From Mesorhizobium sp. B1-1-8 (GTDB taxonomy: Bacteria; Pseudomonadota; Alphaproteobacteria; Rhizobiales; Rhizobiaceae): a stretch of 64,000 nucleotides of DNA. The DNA lies in contig NZ_CP083956.1 of assembly GCF_006442795.2 (NCBI RefSeq), positions 1,899,501-1,963,500 of the forward strand, given 5' to 3'. Position numbers and translations under genes: made by a program. Below are positions 55,024 through 63,607 of this stretch, in pieces (positions within the stretch are counted from its first letter, which is position 1; the number at the start of each line of letters is the position of its first letter). The notes under the pieces were generated by a model. The model saw nothing but the letters and a program-made list of their open reading frames with translations. It did no database searches and was not told where the DNA came from.

Positions 55024-55027
55024 CGAT

Positions 55028-55064
55028 CCCCCATGACTTCTGGCTCATCCAGCCGCCATGGGGG
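55028..55064. promoter_or_regulatory. Inverted repeat overlapping the ArsR/NolR-like ribosome site
   Basis: Perfect 8-base arms CCCCCATG (55028-55035) and CATGGGGG (55057-55064) are separated by 21 bases. The inner arm overlaps the ribosome-binding site of the ArsR-type gene. It could be a repressor site or an mRNA hairpin that hides the ribosome site. Confidence 0.4.
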
Positions 55065-55198
55065 CAATGGCGCCTGATTTCAATTTTTTCAGATGACGAT
55101 ATGCGCTGCTGAATCAGCGTCACAATGAAGGGTAGAACATTTCGTCCAAATCTCAAGAGTTGCTTTCGACCTGCGACGATTAACTGTCCCGGCTGTGT

Positions 55199-55969
55199 CT
55201 AGCCGGCTGCACGTGCGGCCCTGGCCATCTCGACCAGCACGGTCCGCAACTCGCTGGCCGCGCCGAGAGGTTGAGGGAAAAAGACCCGGCAGACGGCGTC
55301 CGCGGCGGCCAGATCCATGCCGTCGGCATCGAAACCGGTGGCGATCCAGCCGTCGCCTTCGACCCGGGCGAAATGGCGCGCATAGACGCAAATCGCGTCA
55401 CGATGGTCGGCATTCATGTGGTCGAGCGTCGACTGCTCGCTTGCCGCCAGTTCCTCGACGACAGGACCGTCGGTAATGAAGTCGGCGCGACGCAGAAGAT
55501 AGGCTTTGCCGAAGCCGCCGTTCAGGCTGGCGCGTTCGGGCTCAAGGCGGAGAATCGAGAAGTCGCCAAGCCCGGCATAGAGCCTTGCCTTCGGATTGCG
55601 GTTGAGGTAGCGCCGCTCGGCACGGGCATGATCGGCCGATCCACGCTCCAGCCGCAGCGCCCGGCATGCCAGGGTAATGCGCGGATGCGCGAGCGGATCG
55701 CCCTTGCCGGGCTCGCCAACCAGAAGCGAGCAGCGCGGGTCGGCGAGAAGCGCGCCGGTATGGGCCGACAGCATCGACACCAGGATCAGCGGCGCGCCAT
55801 CGATATCGGTGGCCACCCCGACCCTGCTGGCCAGCGGTGCGCCGGTGCCGGGCTCGATCACCGCAAGCGCGCCGAAGCGAGCAGAGCGGATCAAAGTCTT
55901 TGCCAGCCTGATCGCGTCGGCATCGGTCTTGCGGATGACATCCTTCTTCGTTTCGGCCAAAGCGCTCAC
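55199..55969 (-). CDS. HugZ-like heme-utilisation / pyridoxamine-oxidase-fold protein
   Basis: A 256-residue protein. The N-terminal split-barrel flavin/heme-binding domain (KTLIRSARFGALAVIEPGTGAPLASRVGVATDIDGAPLILVSMLSAHTGALLADPRCSLLVGE) is followed by a C-terminal DUF2470 domain (about residues 175-250; STLDHMNADHRDAICVYARHFARVEG). This is the layout of HugZ and related heme-degrading or heme-storing proteins. No heme transport genes are adjacent, so heme use is inferred from family alone. Confidence 0.85.
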   Translation of the reverse strand: MSALAETKKDVIRKTDADAIRLAKTLIRSARFGALAVIEPGTGAPLASRVGVATDIDGAPLILVSMLSAHTGALLADPRCSLLVGEPGKGDPLAHPRITLACRALRLERGSADHARAERRYLNRNPKARLYAGLGDFSILRLEPERASLNGGFGKAYLLRRADFITDGPVVEELAASEQSTLDHMNADHRDAICVYARHFARVEGDGWIATGFDADGMDLAAADAVCRVFFPQPLGAASELRTVLVEMARAARAAG

Positions 55970-55996
55970 CGCGATAAGTTGATTTTCGTGCTCCGG

Positions 55997-57187
55997 TTAT
56001 CGGTCAAACAGGCCGGCGCTGACAAGGGTCTCGATTTCACTTTCCCCGATGCCGAAACGCCCCAGCACGTCTGCCGGCTGACGGTCGGTGGCCGCAGGCG
56101 CCGCGGCGAGGGCCGGCGAGGCATGTGAGAAGCGCGGTGCTGGCGCCGGCCGCTCGAGCCGGCCCGATCTCACGAAGCTCTGCCGGGCGCGGCTGTGCGG
56201 GTGGTCGCTTGCCTCGCGCAGCGACAGGACAGGCGCAACGCAGGCATCAGTCGCGGCAAAAAGCGCCTCCCATTCGTCGCGTGTCTTCTCGCTCATTCTG
56301 CCGGCGATGGCGGCGCGCATCTCAGGCCACAACGCCAGGTCATACTGGCCGCCGGCAAAACGCTGGTCGAGCGGCAGCAGCCTGGCGAATTCGGCGAAGA
56401 AGCGCGGTTCGAGGCAGCCAACGGCGACATGCCGGCCATCCGCTGTCTCATAAATGTCGTAGAAGGGCGCGCCGGAATCGAGCAGGTTTTCGCCACGCCT
56501 GTCGCTCCACAGGCCGGCAGCCATGTAAGCGTGGATGGGCGCCGCGAGCATCGCGGCACCTTCGACCATCGCTGCATCGATCACCTGGCCCTTACCGGTG
56601 CGCGAGCGCTGGAAAAGCGCGGCCAGCACGCCGGCGATCAGCATCATGGCGCCACCGCCCTGGTCGGCGACGAGGTTGAGCGGCGGCACGGGCGGCGAGC
56701 CTTGCCGGCCAATGGCGTGCAGCAGGCCGGCATAGGCGAGATAGGTGATGTCGTGGCCGGCGCGGCCTGACAACGGTCCGTCCTGGCCGAAGCCGGTCAG
56801 GCGGCCATAGATCAGCGCCGGGTTGCGCTCAAGCACGACGTCAGGCCCGAGGCCCAGCCGCTCCATCACACCGGGGCGAAAGCCCTCGATGAGCATGTCG
56901 GCGTTTTCGGCAAGGCGCAGCAACAGGTCCGTGCTTGCCGGCCGCTTCAGATCGAGCTTGAGGATGGAGCGGCCGTGGCGGTCGAGATCGTACTCTTGCG
57001 GCAGCGACAGAGGCGGCTGACCGTCGTCCGCACGCTCGATGCGCAGCACCTCGGCGCCCATTTCGCACAGCATCAGGGCCGCCAGCGGCACCGGACCGAG
57101 ACCCGCAATCTCGATCACCTTGAGGCCGGCCAGCGGCCCGGCCTTGCCGGCAGCGACAACGCCGGCGCCTGTCGGCGACGCGGTCAT
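55997..57187 (-). CDS. CaiB/BaiF family protein, alpha-methylacyl-CoA racemase-like
   Basis: A 396-residue type III CoA-transferase-fold protein. It opens GPLAGLKVIEIAGLGPVPLAALMLCEMGAEVLRIER, and carries GFRPGVMERLGLGP, RLTGFGQDGPLSGRAGHDITYLAYAGLLHAIG and GGGAMMLIAGVLAALF. The GHDI(T)YLA motif with its Asp, together with the upstream His context, fits alpha-methylacyl-CoA racemase more than a transferase. Its start lies 7 bases after the short-chain dehydrogenase stop, so the two form an operon that probably handles branched acyl-CoAs. Confidence 0.88.
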   Translation of the reverse strand: MTASPTGAGVVAAGKAGPLAGLKVIEIAGLGPVPLAALMLCEMGAEVLRIERADDGQPPLSLPQEYDLDRHGRSILKLDLKRPASTDLLLRLAENADMLIEGFRPGVMERLGLGPDVVLERNPALIYGRLTGFGQDGPLSGRAGHDITYLAYAGLLHAIGRQGSPPVPPLNLVADQGGGAMMLIAGVLAALFQRSRTGKGQVIDAAMVEGAAMLAAPIHAYMAAGLWSDRRGENLLDSGAPFYDIYETADGRHVAVGCLEPRFFAEFARLLPLDQRFAGGQYDLALWPEMRAAIAGRMSEKTRDEWEALFAATDACVAPVLSLREASDHPHSRARQSFVRSGRLERPAPAPRFSHASPALAAAPAATDRQPADVLGRFGIGESEIETLVSAGLFDR

Positions 57188-57194
57188 CCCGGCG

Positions 57195-57956
57195 CTATTT
57201 CGGCGCCATGCGGATCGCGCCGTCGAGGCGGATCGTCTCGCCGTTCAGCATCTGGTTCTCGACGATGTGGAGCGCGAGTGCTGCATATTCGGAAGGCTCG
57301 CCGAGCCGGGACGGGAAGGGCACGGCGGCGCCGAGCGAATCCTGCACCTCCTGCGGCATGCCGGCCATCATCGGCGTCCTGAAGATGCCGGGCGCGATGG
57401 TGCAGACGCGAATGCCGGAGCGGGCGAGGTCGCGCGCCACCGGCAGCGTCATGCCGACAACGCCGCTCTTCGAGGCCGAATAGGCGGCCTGGCCGATCTG
57501 GCCGTCATAAGCGGCGACCGATGCGGTGTTGACGATAACGCCGCGTTCGCCGCCTTGCAGCGGATCGAGCCTCGACGCCCGGTCGGCGACGAGGCGGATC
57601 ATGTTGAAGCTGCCGATCAGGTTGATCTCGATCACCTTGCGGAACTGCTCGAGCGGATGCGGGCCGTCCTTGCCGATTGTCTTCACGCCGATGGCAATGC
57701 CGGCGCAATTGACAAGAATGCGCGGCTCGCCAAGGTTTTCAGCCACTTCGGCGACTGCGGCCGCGCCGTTGTCGCCGTTGCTGACGTCGCACTGGACGGC
57801 GATGCCGCTAATTTCGGCCGCCACCTTCGCCGCACGATCGATGCCGACATCGAGGATGGCCACCATGGCGCCTTTGGCCGCAAGGGCGCGCGCCGTCGCC
57901 TCGCCGAGGCCAGAGCCGCCGCCGGTGACGATCGCGATCTGGCCATTCGGGTTCAT
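57195..57956 (-). CDS. Short-chain dehydrogenase, 3-hydroxyacyl-CoA dehydrogenase type II-like
   Basis: A 253-residue SDR. The cofactor motif is [20 protein letters not shown]. It shows [32 protein letters not shown] (catalytic Ser, Tyr and Lys) and [15 protein letters not shown]. The closest functional group is the HSD10-type 3-hydroxy-2-methylbutyryl-CoA dehydrogenase of isoleucine and branched-chain breakdown. This agrees with the racemase-like gene immediately downstream. I chose the ATG at 57956 because GGAG lies nine bases upstream; ATG 57971 is possible. Confidence 0.88.
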   Translation of the reverse strand: MNPNGQIAIVTGGGSGLGEATARALAAKGAMVAILDVGIDRAAKVAAEISGIAVQCDVSNGDNGAAAVAEVAENLGEPRILVNCAGIAIGVKTIGKDGPHPLEQFRKVIEINLIGSFNMIRLVADRASRLDPLQGGERGVIVNTASVAAYDGQIGQAAYSASKSGVVGMTLPVARDLARSGIRVCTIAPGIFRTPMMAGMPQEVQDSLGAAVPFPSRLGEPSEYAALALHIVENQMLNGETIRLDGAIRMAPK

Positions 57957-57986
57957 GCCGACATGCTCCATATGTTAGCCGTCATG

Positions 57987-58592
57987 CTACGAAGCCCGCT
58001 GCTGCGGCGCAACCTGAAGGCCCGGATCAATCGAGGCACGCGGGGCGATCTGGGCCCGGGCCGCGGCCGGAACCTGTTCGGGCAGACGGGCGGTGTCCGC
58101 ATGACAAACCTCGCCCTGGAGCCTGGCGACCGCACCGGGCGTGATTTCGTGATGGAGCAGCCGGTCGAGATCGACCGGGCGCGGCATGGTGATCTGCCCG
58201 CGCGCAAACCGCTTGAAGCCGAGCGGGCCATAGTAAGGCTCGTCGCCGACCAGCATGACGGCAGGCGTGCGGGCCCTGGCCGCGGCCTCCAGCGCGATCG
58301 CGACCAGCCGGCGACCGATGCCGAGATTCTTGAAGGCAGGCCGCACGGCGAGCGGCCCGAGCATCAAAGCGCGTCCGGCGCCGGCGGCGATACGTGTCAT
58401 GCGTACGGATGCAATCACTGCGTCGTCCTTGACCGCGACAAAGGACATCGAGCGGTCATGTCCACCGGCTTCGCGGATTTTGTAGGCGGCGAGCACGAAA
58501 CGGCCCGGCCCGAAAGCCTCCTCGTTGATGGCTTCGATCTCAGCATCGTGCGCCGGGGTTTCCGGCAGGTATTTCACGTCGGCAAGGTTCAT
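57987..58592 (-). CDS. GNAT-family N-acetyltransferase
   Basis: A 201-residue protein. The N-terminal acetyltransferase domain has the acetyl-CoA loop in LGPLAVRPAFKNLGIGRRLVAIALEAA (Q/RxxGxG/A pattern) and VMLVGDEPYYGPLGFKRF, typical of the YhbS-like branch. The C-terminal ~40 residues are a proline/alanine-rich extension (PEQVPAAARAQIAPRAS) of unknown use. It starts upstream of the SDR gene by 30 bases and may belong to the same transcript. The substrate is unknown. Confidence 0.85.
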   Translation of the reverse strand: MNLADVKYLPETPAHDAEIEAINEEAFGPGRFVLAAYKIREAGGHDRSMSFVAVKDDAVIASVRMTRIAAGAGRALMLGPLAVRPAFKNLGIGRRLVAIALEAAARARTPAVMLVGDEPYYGPLGFKRFARGQITMPRPVDLDRLLHHEITPGAVARLQGEVCHADTARLPEQVPAAARAQIAPRASIDPGLQVAPQQRAS

Positions 58593-58861
58593 GGTCTTTG
58601 CGTTCCGGTATGCGAGGAAAGGTCGCTGCGATCGGCAGCGTTCGCCAGTCAGCGCTTTATCAAGCGCGGGCGTCCTTTCGTCGTCGGTCGAACCGGATCG
58701 AGGCAAAGTCGAACATGGGCGCCTCCGCTAGCACCAATTTTCGGCGGCTGCAATCGGCGCTTTGCCCGCCATCCCATCGCTTGACGATCTGTTCAGCGCC
58801 TGAGGGGCTTCGGCATTCCGCTCATGCGCCTAGATATTGGTAAAGCTCAAGGAGGTTTCGC

Positions 58862-59848
58862 ATGGGATTGCTGGTCGAAGGCAAATGGCAGGACCGGGCG
58901 CTTCGCGCCGACAGCGGCGGCAGATTTGTGCGCGCGGAAGCGCAATGGCGCGACTGGGTCACGCGCAACGGCGCGCCGGCTGAAGGCCGCAAACGCGGCT
59001 TCAAGGCAGAGCCCGGGCGCTATCACCTTTATGTGTCGCTGGCTTGCCCGTGGGCGCACCGGACCCTGATCTTCCGCGTGCTGAAGAAGCTGGAAGGCGT
59101 CATTTCGGTCTCGGTCGTGCACCATTTCATGGGCGAGAACGGCTGGACCTTCCTGGCCGAGGACGGCGCCACCGGCGACACGCTCTATGGCCTCGACTTC
59201 CTGCATCAGATCTACGCAAAGGCCGATCCTGCCTATTCGGGCCGCGCCTCGGTGCCGGTGCTGTGGGACCAGAAGGAACAGACAATCGTCTCCAACGAGT
59301 CTTCCGAGATCATCCGGATGCTGAATTCCGCCTTCGACGAATGGGGCGATGCGAGCCTCGATTTCTATCCGGCGGCGCTACGGACAAGGATCGACGAGAT
59401 CAACGCGCTGATCTATCCGGCCATCAACAACGGCGTCTACCGCGCCGGCTTCGCCACCACGCAAGAGGCCTATGAGGAGGCGTTCGGCGAGCTGTTCGCA
59501 GCGCTCGACGCGGTGGAAGAGCGGCTGGCGAAACAGCGCTATCTGGTCGGCGAGCGCATCACCGAGGCGGACTGGCGGCTGTTCACCACGCTGGTGCGCT
59601 TCGATCCGGTCTATGTCGGCCACTTCAAATGCAATCTGCGCCGCATCGCCGATTACCCGAACCTGTCGAACTATCTGCGCGACCTCTACCAGGTGCCGGG
59701 TGTCTCAGGTACGGTCGATTTGCACCACATCAAGGCGCATTATTACGGCAGCCACAGGTCGATCAACCCGACAGGGATTGTTCCGGTGGGGCCGGAGCTG
59801 GACTATGCCGCGCCGCATGATCGCGGCCGGTTCAGGAAGGCAGCCTGA
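58862..59848 (+). CDS. Glutathionyl-hydroquinone reductase (Xi-class glutathione S-transferase)
   Basis: A 328-residue member of the YqjG/PcpF group. The N-terminal thioredoxin fold has the catalytic C62 in VSLACPWAHRTLIFRVLKKL. The substrate-side ESSEIIRML and the C-terminal helical domain (AYEEAFGELFAALDAVEERLAKQRYLVGERITEADWRLFTTLVRFDPVYVGHFKCN) are signatures of the class. It reduces glutathionyl-hydroquinones, removing glutathione from quinone adducts. AAGGAGG lies 7 bases before the ATG. It is monocistronic, after a 269-base gap in which I see nothing coding. Confidence 0.93.
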   Translation: MGLLVEGKWQDRALRADSGGRFVRAEAQWRDWVTRNGAPAEGRKRGFKAEPGRYHLYVSLACPWAHRTLIFRVLKKLEGVISVSVVHHFMGENGWTFLAEDGATGDTLYGLDFLHQIYAKADPAYSGRASVPVLWDQKEQTIVSNESSEIIRMLNSAFDEWGDASLDFYPAALRTRIDEINALIYPAINNGVYRAGFATTQEAYEEAFGELFAALDAVEERLAKQRYLVGERITEADWRLFTTLVRFDPVYVGHFKCNLRRIADYPNLSNYLRDLYQVPGVSGTVDLHHIKAHYYGSHRSINPTGIVPVGPELDYAAPHDRGRFRKAA

Positions 59849-59867
59849 CTGCCATCTGCCCAGTCGA

Positions 59868-60349
59868 TCAACGGAAAGGTGTGGTGTCGATCTGCACTTG
59901 TTTCTTGCGGTTCGCTTTCAACAAGCGATTCCCGAACCAGCTCGAATAGCCGATGGCGTTGAGGCCGAAAGCAATCAGCGTCGCCAACGCCATGATCACA
60001 ACCCAGCCACCGACAGGGATGTCTTTCAAATCTCTCGTTGTGGTATCGGCCGCAGTGGCCGAGAGAACGAAAATCAACGAGAGCAAAACAACGGCTACCG
60101 TGGAAAAAGTGACTGTTCTCCAATATTCGCCACGCCGGAAAAGCCTTCCGTGCTTTTTAATGAAAAAGGAGTACGATGCTAAAGTCGAAGCAATATTTAT
60201 ACCAACATAACTGCTTTTTCCTACGCTTGCTGCTAGCGAGGGAAAATTATCGAAACAATGATCAATATAAAACTAGCTAAGATGGTGACAAGTATGTAAA
60301 TGCCAACACACGGCCACACGTTAACAGATCCTGTTCCTTCGATAGCCAT
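59868..60349 (-). pseudogene. AT-rich small membrane protein gene, apparently frameshifted
   Basis: From an ATG at 60349 with a strong GGGGGG ribosome site, the minus strand encodes a hydrophobic start (MAIEGTGSVNVWPCVGIYIL…) that stops after 38 residues at 60233. The next frame is open from 60272 to the stop at 59868 and continues the membrane-protein character (YVGINIASTLASYSFFI; TVTFSTVAVVLLSLIFVLSATA; GWVVIMALATLIAFGLNAIGY), but has no start codon before a TTG at 60086. A single frameshift would give about 155 residues with three or four membrane segments. Alternatively these are two genes: 38 residues, and 72 residues from the TTG. The DNA is clearly more AT-rich than its surroundings. 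Confidence 0.5.
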
Positions 60350-60418
60350 TTCATTTCCCCCCTTTGGCAAATTCAGCATAATCGAATTTAACATCAATAG
60401 GATAGCCGTATTCATAAA

Positions 60419-60922
60419 TCACCAATAAGCGGATGTCTGCCCGCCTTGGAAAACCTCGGCTATCCGCCGCAGCGTTGCGGGCGTGGTCTCTTCCGGCAAG
60501 CGGTCGAGCGGGAAGAAGTCCGCTTCGGCGATCTCGTGGTCCGGGAGCTTTGGCGCCGTCTGGCTGAAGGCCTCGATCAGATAAAGGCCGACATGGTCGC
60601 GGTTGCTGGCGCGGCGGTTGAAGTGCATCGATTTCAGCACCGGCGGGGCAGCCAGCGCGATGTTGCCTTCCTCGGCCAATTCGCGCGCCAGCGCTTCGAC
60701 AAGCGTCTCGCCCACCTCGACGCCGCCGCCCGGCAATTGCCATCCCGGAACATAGGTATGGCGGATGAGGAAGACGGAATTGGAGGCCCGGTCGTATATG
60801 AGGCCGCGCACGCCGAGCGTCATCGGGCGCCGCAGCAGGAAATAGAGGTGGAACAGCCTTGCCCGCAGCCCCAGCCAGCCGGTCTGGCGAAACGGCACTT
60901 CCGGATCGGGTCCGGCATTCAT
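60419..60922 (-). CDS. Nudix hydrolase
   Basis: A 167-residue protein with a full Nudix box, GGGVEVGETLVEALARELAEEGNI, matching GX5EX7REUXEEXGU. Basic N-terminal residues and RLFHLYFLLRRPMTLGVRGLIYD precede it. It hydrolyses nucleoside diphosphates linked to another group; the substrate is unknown. It is divergent from the metallophosphoesterase gene, with 50 bases between them, and lies downstream of the AT-rich membrane gene on the same strand. Confidence 0.9.
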   Translation of the reverse strand: MNAGPDPEVPFRQTGWLGLRARLFHLYFLLRRPMTLGVRGLIYDRASNSVFLIRHTYVPGWQLPGGGVEVGETLVEALARELAEEGNIALAAPPVLKSMHFNRRASNRDHVGLYLIEAFSQTAPKLPDHEIAEADFFPLDRLPEETTPATLRRIAEVFQGGQTSAYW

Positions 60923-60972
60923 CCGCGAAACCGTGAGTGGAAAGGCCGGACCGGGTCGCTTAAGAAGGAGCT

Positions 60973-61908
60973 ATGTTCAGGCTCGCACATATTTCCGATA
61001 TCCATCTGGGGCCATTGCCGGATGTAACCTATCGCGATCTCGCCTCCAAGCGGGTGCTGGGTTACGTCAACTGGCAGCGCAACCGCCGTCGCCATATGCA
61101 TGATGCCGTCATCGATGCGATCGTCGCCGATATCAAGACAAACACGCCCGACCACCTCGCCATCACCGGCGACCTTGTCAACCTGGCGCTCGACGGCGAG
61201 ATCGAGATGGCGAAGCACTGGCTGGAGACGCTCGGCTCGCCACATGACGTGTCGGTGGTCCCGGGCAATCACGATGCCTATGTGCCGGGCGCCTTCGACA
61301 AGGTCTGCCGCTCATGGGCGCCATGGATGACAGGCGACGGCGTCAACAGTCCGGTCGACCGCAATTCCTTTCCTTATCTGCGGGTGCGCGGCAACGTCGC
61401 GCTGATCGGCGTCACGACGGCGCGCGCAACGGCGCCCTTCATGGCCAACGGCTTCTTCATGGAGGGGCAGGCGGAGCGACTCGGCAGGACCCTTGACGCC
61501 ACAGCAAGAGAAGGCCTGTTCCGCGCCATCATGATCCACCATCCGCCGGTGCGGGGCGCCGTTCCGCAGCACAAGCGGCTGTTCGGCATCGCCCGCTTCC
61601 ACAGGCTCATTCGCCGGCATGGCGCCGAGCTTGTCCTGCACGGCCATTCGCATCTGCCGTCGCTGTTCACCATCGGCCAGCGCGGCGCCAAGGTGCCGGT
61701 GGTCGGCGTTGCCGCCGCGGGTCAGGCTCCCGGCGGCAGGCGCCCGGCGGCGCAGTACAATCTGTTCGACATCGACGGCGAAAAGGGCAACTGGGGCATC
61801 CGCCTGACGCGGCGCGGCCTGACCGGCCCCTCCATACCGCCTTCCGAGCTGCAGACGATAGACCTCGGCGCGCTGTCGGAGGCGCCCCGGCAGCTCGTCA
61901 GAAGCTGA
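60973..61908 (+). CDS. Calcineurin-like metallophosphoesterase
   Basis: A 311-residue protein. It carries the dinuclear metal motifs AHISDIHLG (DxH), ITGDLVN (GD), VPGNHDAYV (GNHD), MIHHPP and VLHGHSH (GHxH) in the correct order. No signal peptide is present, so it is cytoplasmic. The substrate (cyclic nucleotide, nucleotide-lipid or phosphoprotein) is not evident. It begins 50 bases from the divergent Nudix gene and its end overlaps the convergent membrane-protein gene by 11 bases. Confidence 0.93.
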   Translation: MFRLAHISDIHLGPLPDVTYRDLASKRVLGYVNWQRNRRRHMHDAVIDAIVADIKTNTPDHLAITGDLVNLALDGEIEMAKHWLETLGSPHDVSVVPGNHDAYVPGAFDKVCRSWAPWMTGDGVNSPVDRNSFPYLRVRGNVALIGVTTARATAPFMANGFFMEGQAERLGRTLDATAREGLFRAIMIHHPPVRGAVPQHKRLFGIARFHRLIRRHGAELVLHGHSHLPSLFTIGQRGAKVPVVGVAAAGQAPGGRRPAAQYNLFDIDGEKGNWGIRLTRRGLTGPSIPPSELQTIDLGALSEAPRQLVRS

Positions 61909-62515
61909 TCTTCATCTGGGCGATGCGGTCCCAGAATAGCACGAGCGACACTGCCAGGCCGACCAGTGCGCCGGCGGCGATCAAGCCGAGGCCGGCAAAG
62001 AACGTCGTCCAGCCGTTGCGGCGAGTTGCGGATTGCAGCGGCGGTTCGGCTTCCTCGACCAGGGGGCGATGCAGGCCGGCCGCGGCGCTCTCCACCCCGC
62101 CCTCCATCATCCGCTGACGCTCGACGATCCGTTCGGCGACGTAGCGTGTCACGGCATCGGCAACGGGCTTCATCTCGGTCGATTCGGCCAGCACCACCCG
62201 GCCGATGCGCGTATCCCTGAGGAAACGATAGGTGCGGCGGTCGCGCCCCATGGCGACATGGCTCACGGCATCGATCCACAGCCGCGGCTGCAGCCCGGAG
62301 GAAACGGCAAAGTCGAAATTGTCCATGTCCGCCGGCACGTCGGCGAAAACGGGCGCGAGCTCCGCGGCAAGCAGGTCAAGGCGCATGCGGTGCGCTTCGC
62401 GCATGTCGACGACCACGTCATCGCGGTCGGCGAACGCATTCTTGACGTCGCGGATGGTATCCGCCAGCTTCCGCGACGGTTCGATCGGGGTGATTTTGTC
62501 GCCTGCGTCCTTCAT
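61898..62515 (-). CDS. Hypothetical protein with C-terminal membrane anchor
   Basis: A 205-residue protein with no family I recognise. The N-terminal ~165 residues are soluble and charged (MREAHRMRLDLLAAELAPVFADVPADMDNFDFAVSSGLQPRLWIDAVSHVAMGRDRRTYRFLRDTRIGRVVLAE). A single membrane segment ends the protein (TTFFAGLGLIAAGALVGLAVSLVLFWDRI), so the bulk should face the cytoplasm. GAGG lies eight bases before the ATG at 62515. It overlaps the phosphoesterase gene tail-to-tail by 11 bases. Confidence 0.75.
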   Translation of the reverse strand: MKDAGDKITPIEPSRKLADTIRDVKNAFADRDDVVVDMREAHRMRLDLLAAELAPVFADVPADMDNFDFAVSSGLQPRLWIDAVSHVAMGRDRRTYRFLRDTRIGRVVLAESTEMKPVADAVTRYVAERIVERQRMMEGGVESAAAGLHRPLVEEAEPPLQSATRRNGWTTFFAGLGLIAAGALVGLAVSLVLFWDRIAQMKISF

Positions 62516-62591
62516 TGGCGCTGCCTCGCTGTTGGTTAACAGCGAGTTAACACAGTCGCCGGCAAAATGCACCGTGTGATGGCGTTGGCAG

Positions 62592-63389
62592 TCAGCCTGC
62601 CGCCGCGCCAAGCGCCGGCAGCTGTCTCCTGCCACGGCGTCGCGTATTGCGGCGAACGATCTCGGCGATCAGGCCAGGGGCTTCCTCGACCAGCATATGT
62701 CCGGCGTCCAGCACATGATGAAGATGGAAATGCGCCGGCAAGCCCTCGGTCTGGTCGACGGGCAGGACCGGGTCCTGCGCCCCCCAAACCACCATCACAG
62801 GCATGGCGAGGGTATCGAGCTGTTCGCGCCGGATGACACCTTGCCGGTCATCACTGGTCATCGAAGCTGCCACGTCGACAAGGGTCTGCAATTGGCCCGG
62901 TCGGCCGCGCATCTTAAAAAGCACATCCACCACGTGCTCGGGAGGCACGCTCCGCGGCCCCGACATGGCGGCAAGACAAGCGCGAATATCTGTCTTGTCG
63001 GCCGCGGCGGCATAGCGGCGCAGCAAGGGGCCGTCAATCTCCGGGCCGAAGCCGCCGGGCGCCAGCAGGGTCAGCGAGGCCACACTTGCGGGATCGGCGA
63101 GCGCCATCAATGCCGCCACCGCACCGCCCATGGAATGACCGACGATGTGGACCCTGTCCAGCCGGCGCGTAGCCAAATCCGCCAGTATGGCCATGGCAGC
63201 CGTCCTGGCGCCGCCCTGGTGTTCCAACGATCGTCCGTGACCCGGCAGATCGTAGGCCAGCGCCCTGACACCAGAAGCCAGCGCGGCGATCACGTCGCGC
63301 CAGATTTCATGGCAGCCGCCGAAACCGTGCAGGAAGACAATCGTCTTGGGGCCGGTGCCGCGTTCGGCGACGTAAGGATGTGGAAGCAT
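62592..63389 (-). CDS. Alpha/beta-hydrolase fold esterase
   Basis: A 265-residue hydrolase. It has the oxyanion region FLHGFGGCHEIWRDV, the nucleophile elbow VGHSMGGAVAAL (Ser), the Asp in VVWGAQDPVLPV and the His in VLDAGHMLVEEAPGL, all in the usual order. It resembles the acyltransferase/esterase (AcoC- or MhpC-like) branch. The substrate is unknown. I chose the ATG at 63389; a longer reading to 63527 adds sequence unlike the family. The gene is monocistronic. Confidence 0.88.
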   Translation of the reverse strand: MLPHPYVAERGTGPKTIVFLHGFGGCHEIWRDVIAALASGVRALAYDLPGHGRSLEHQGGARTAAMAILADLATRRLDRVHIVGHSMGGAVAALMALADPASVASLTLLAPGGFGPEIDGPLLRRYAAAADKTDIRACLAAMSGPRSVPPEHVVDVLFKMRGRPGQLQTLVDVAASMTSDDRQGVIRREQLDTLAMPVMVVWGAQDPVLPVDQTEGLPAHFHLHHVLDAGHMLVEEAPGLIAEIVRRNTRRRGRRQLPALGAAAG

Positions 63390-63607
63390 GGAAATGTGTG
63401 GCTGCAGGAGCAAGACGGGAGCAATTGCAAATTGTGGCTGAATTGCTCCCGGACCAGCTCGATAGCCAGTAAAATTTTTGCGATTGGAAGGAGTTGTGAT
63501 CCCGTATGCACAAGCAGGTTCCGGCAATCATGCGTTGCGGACCGGGAGTCACAAAATCAAAGCGGATACCGATTTTTCCGGCAAATGCGCCAGCGACGGA
63601 CGATCGT

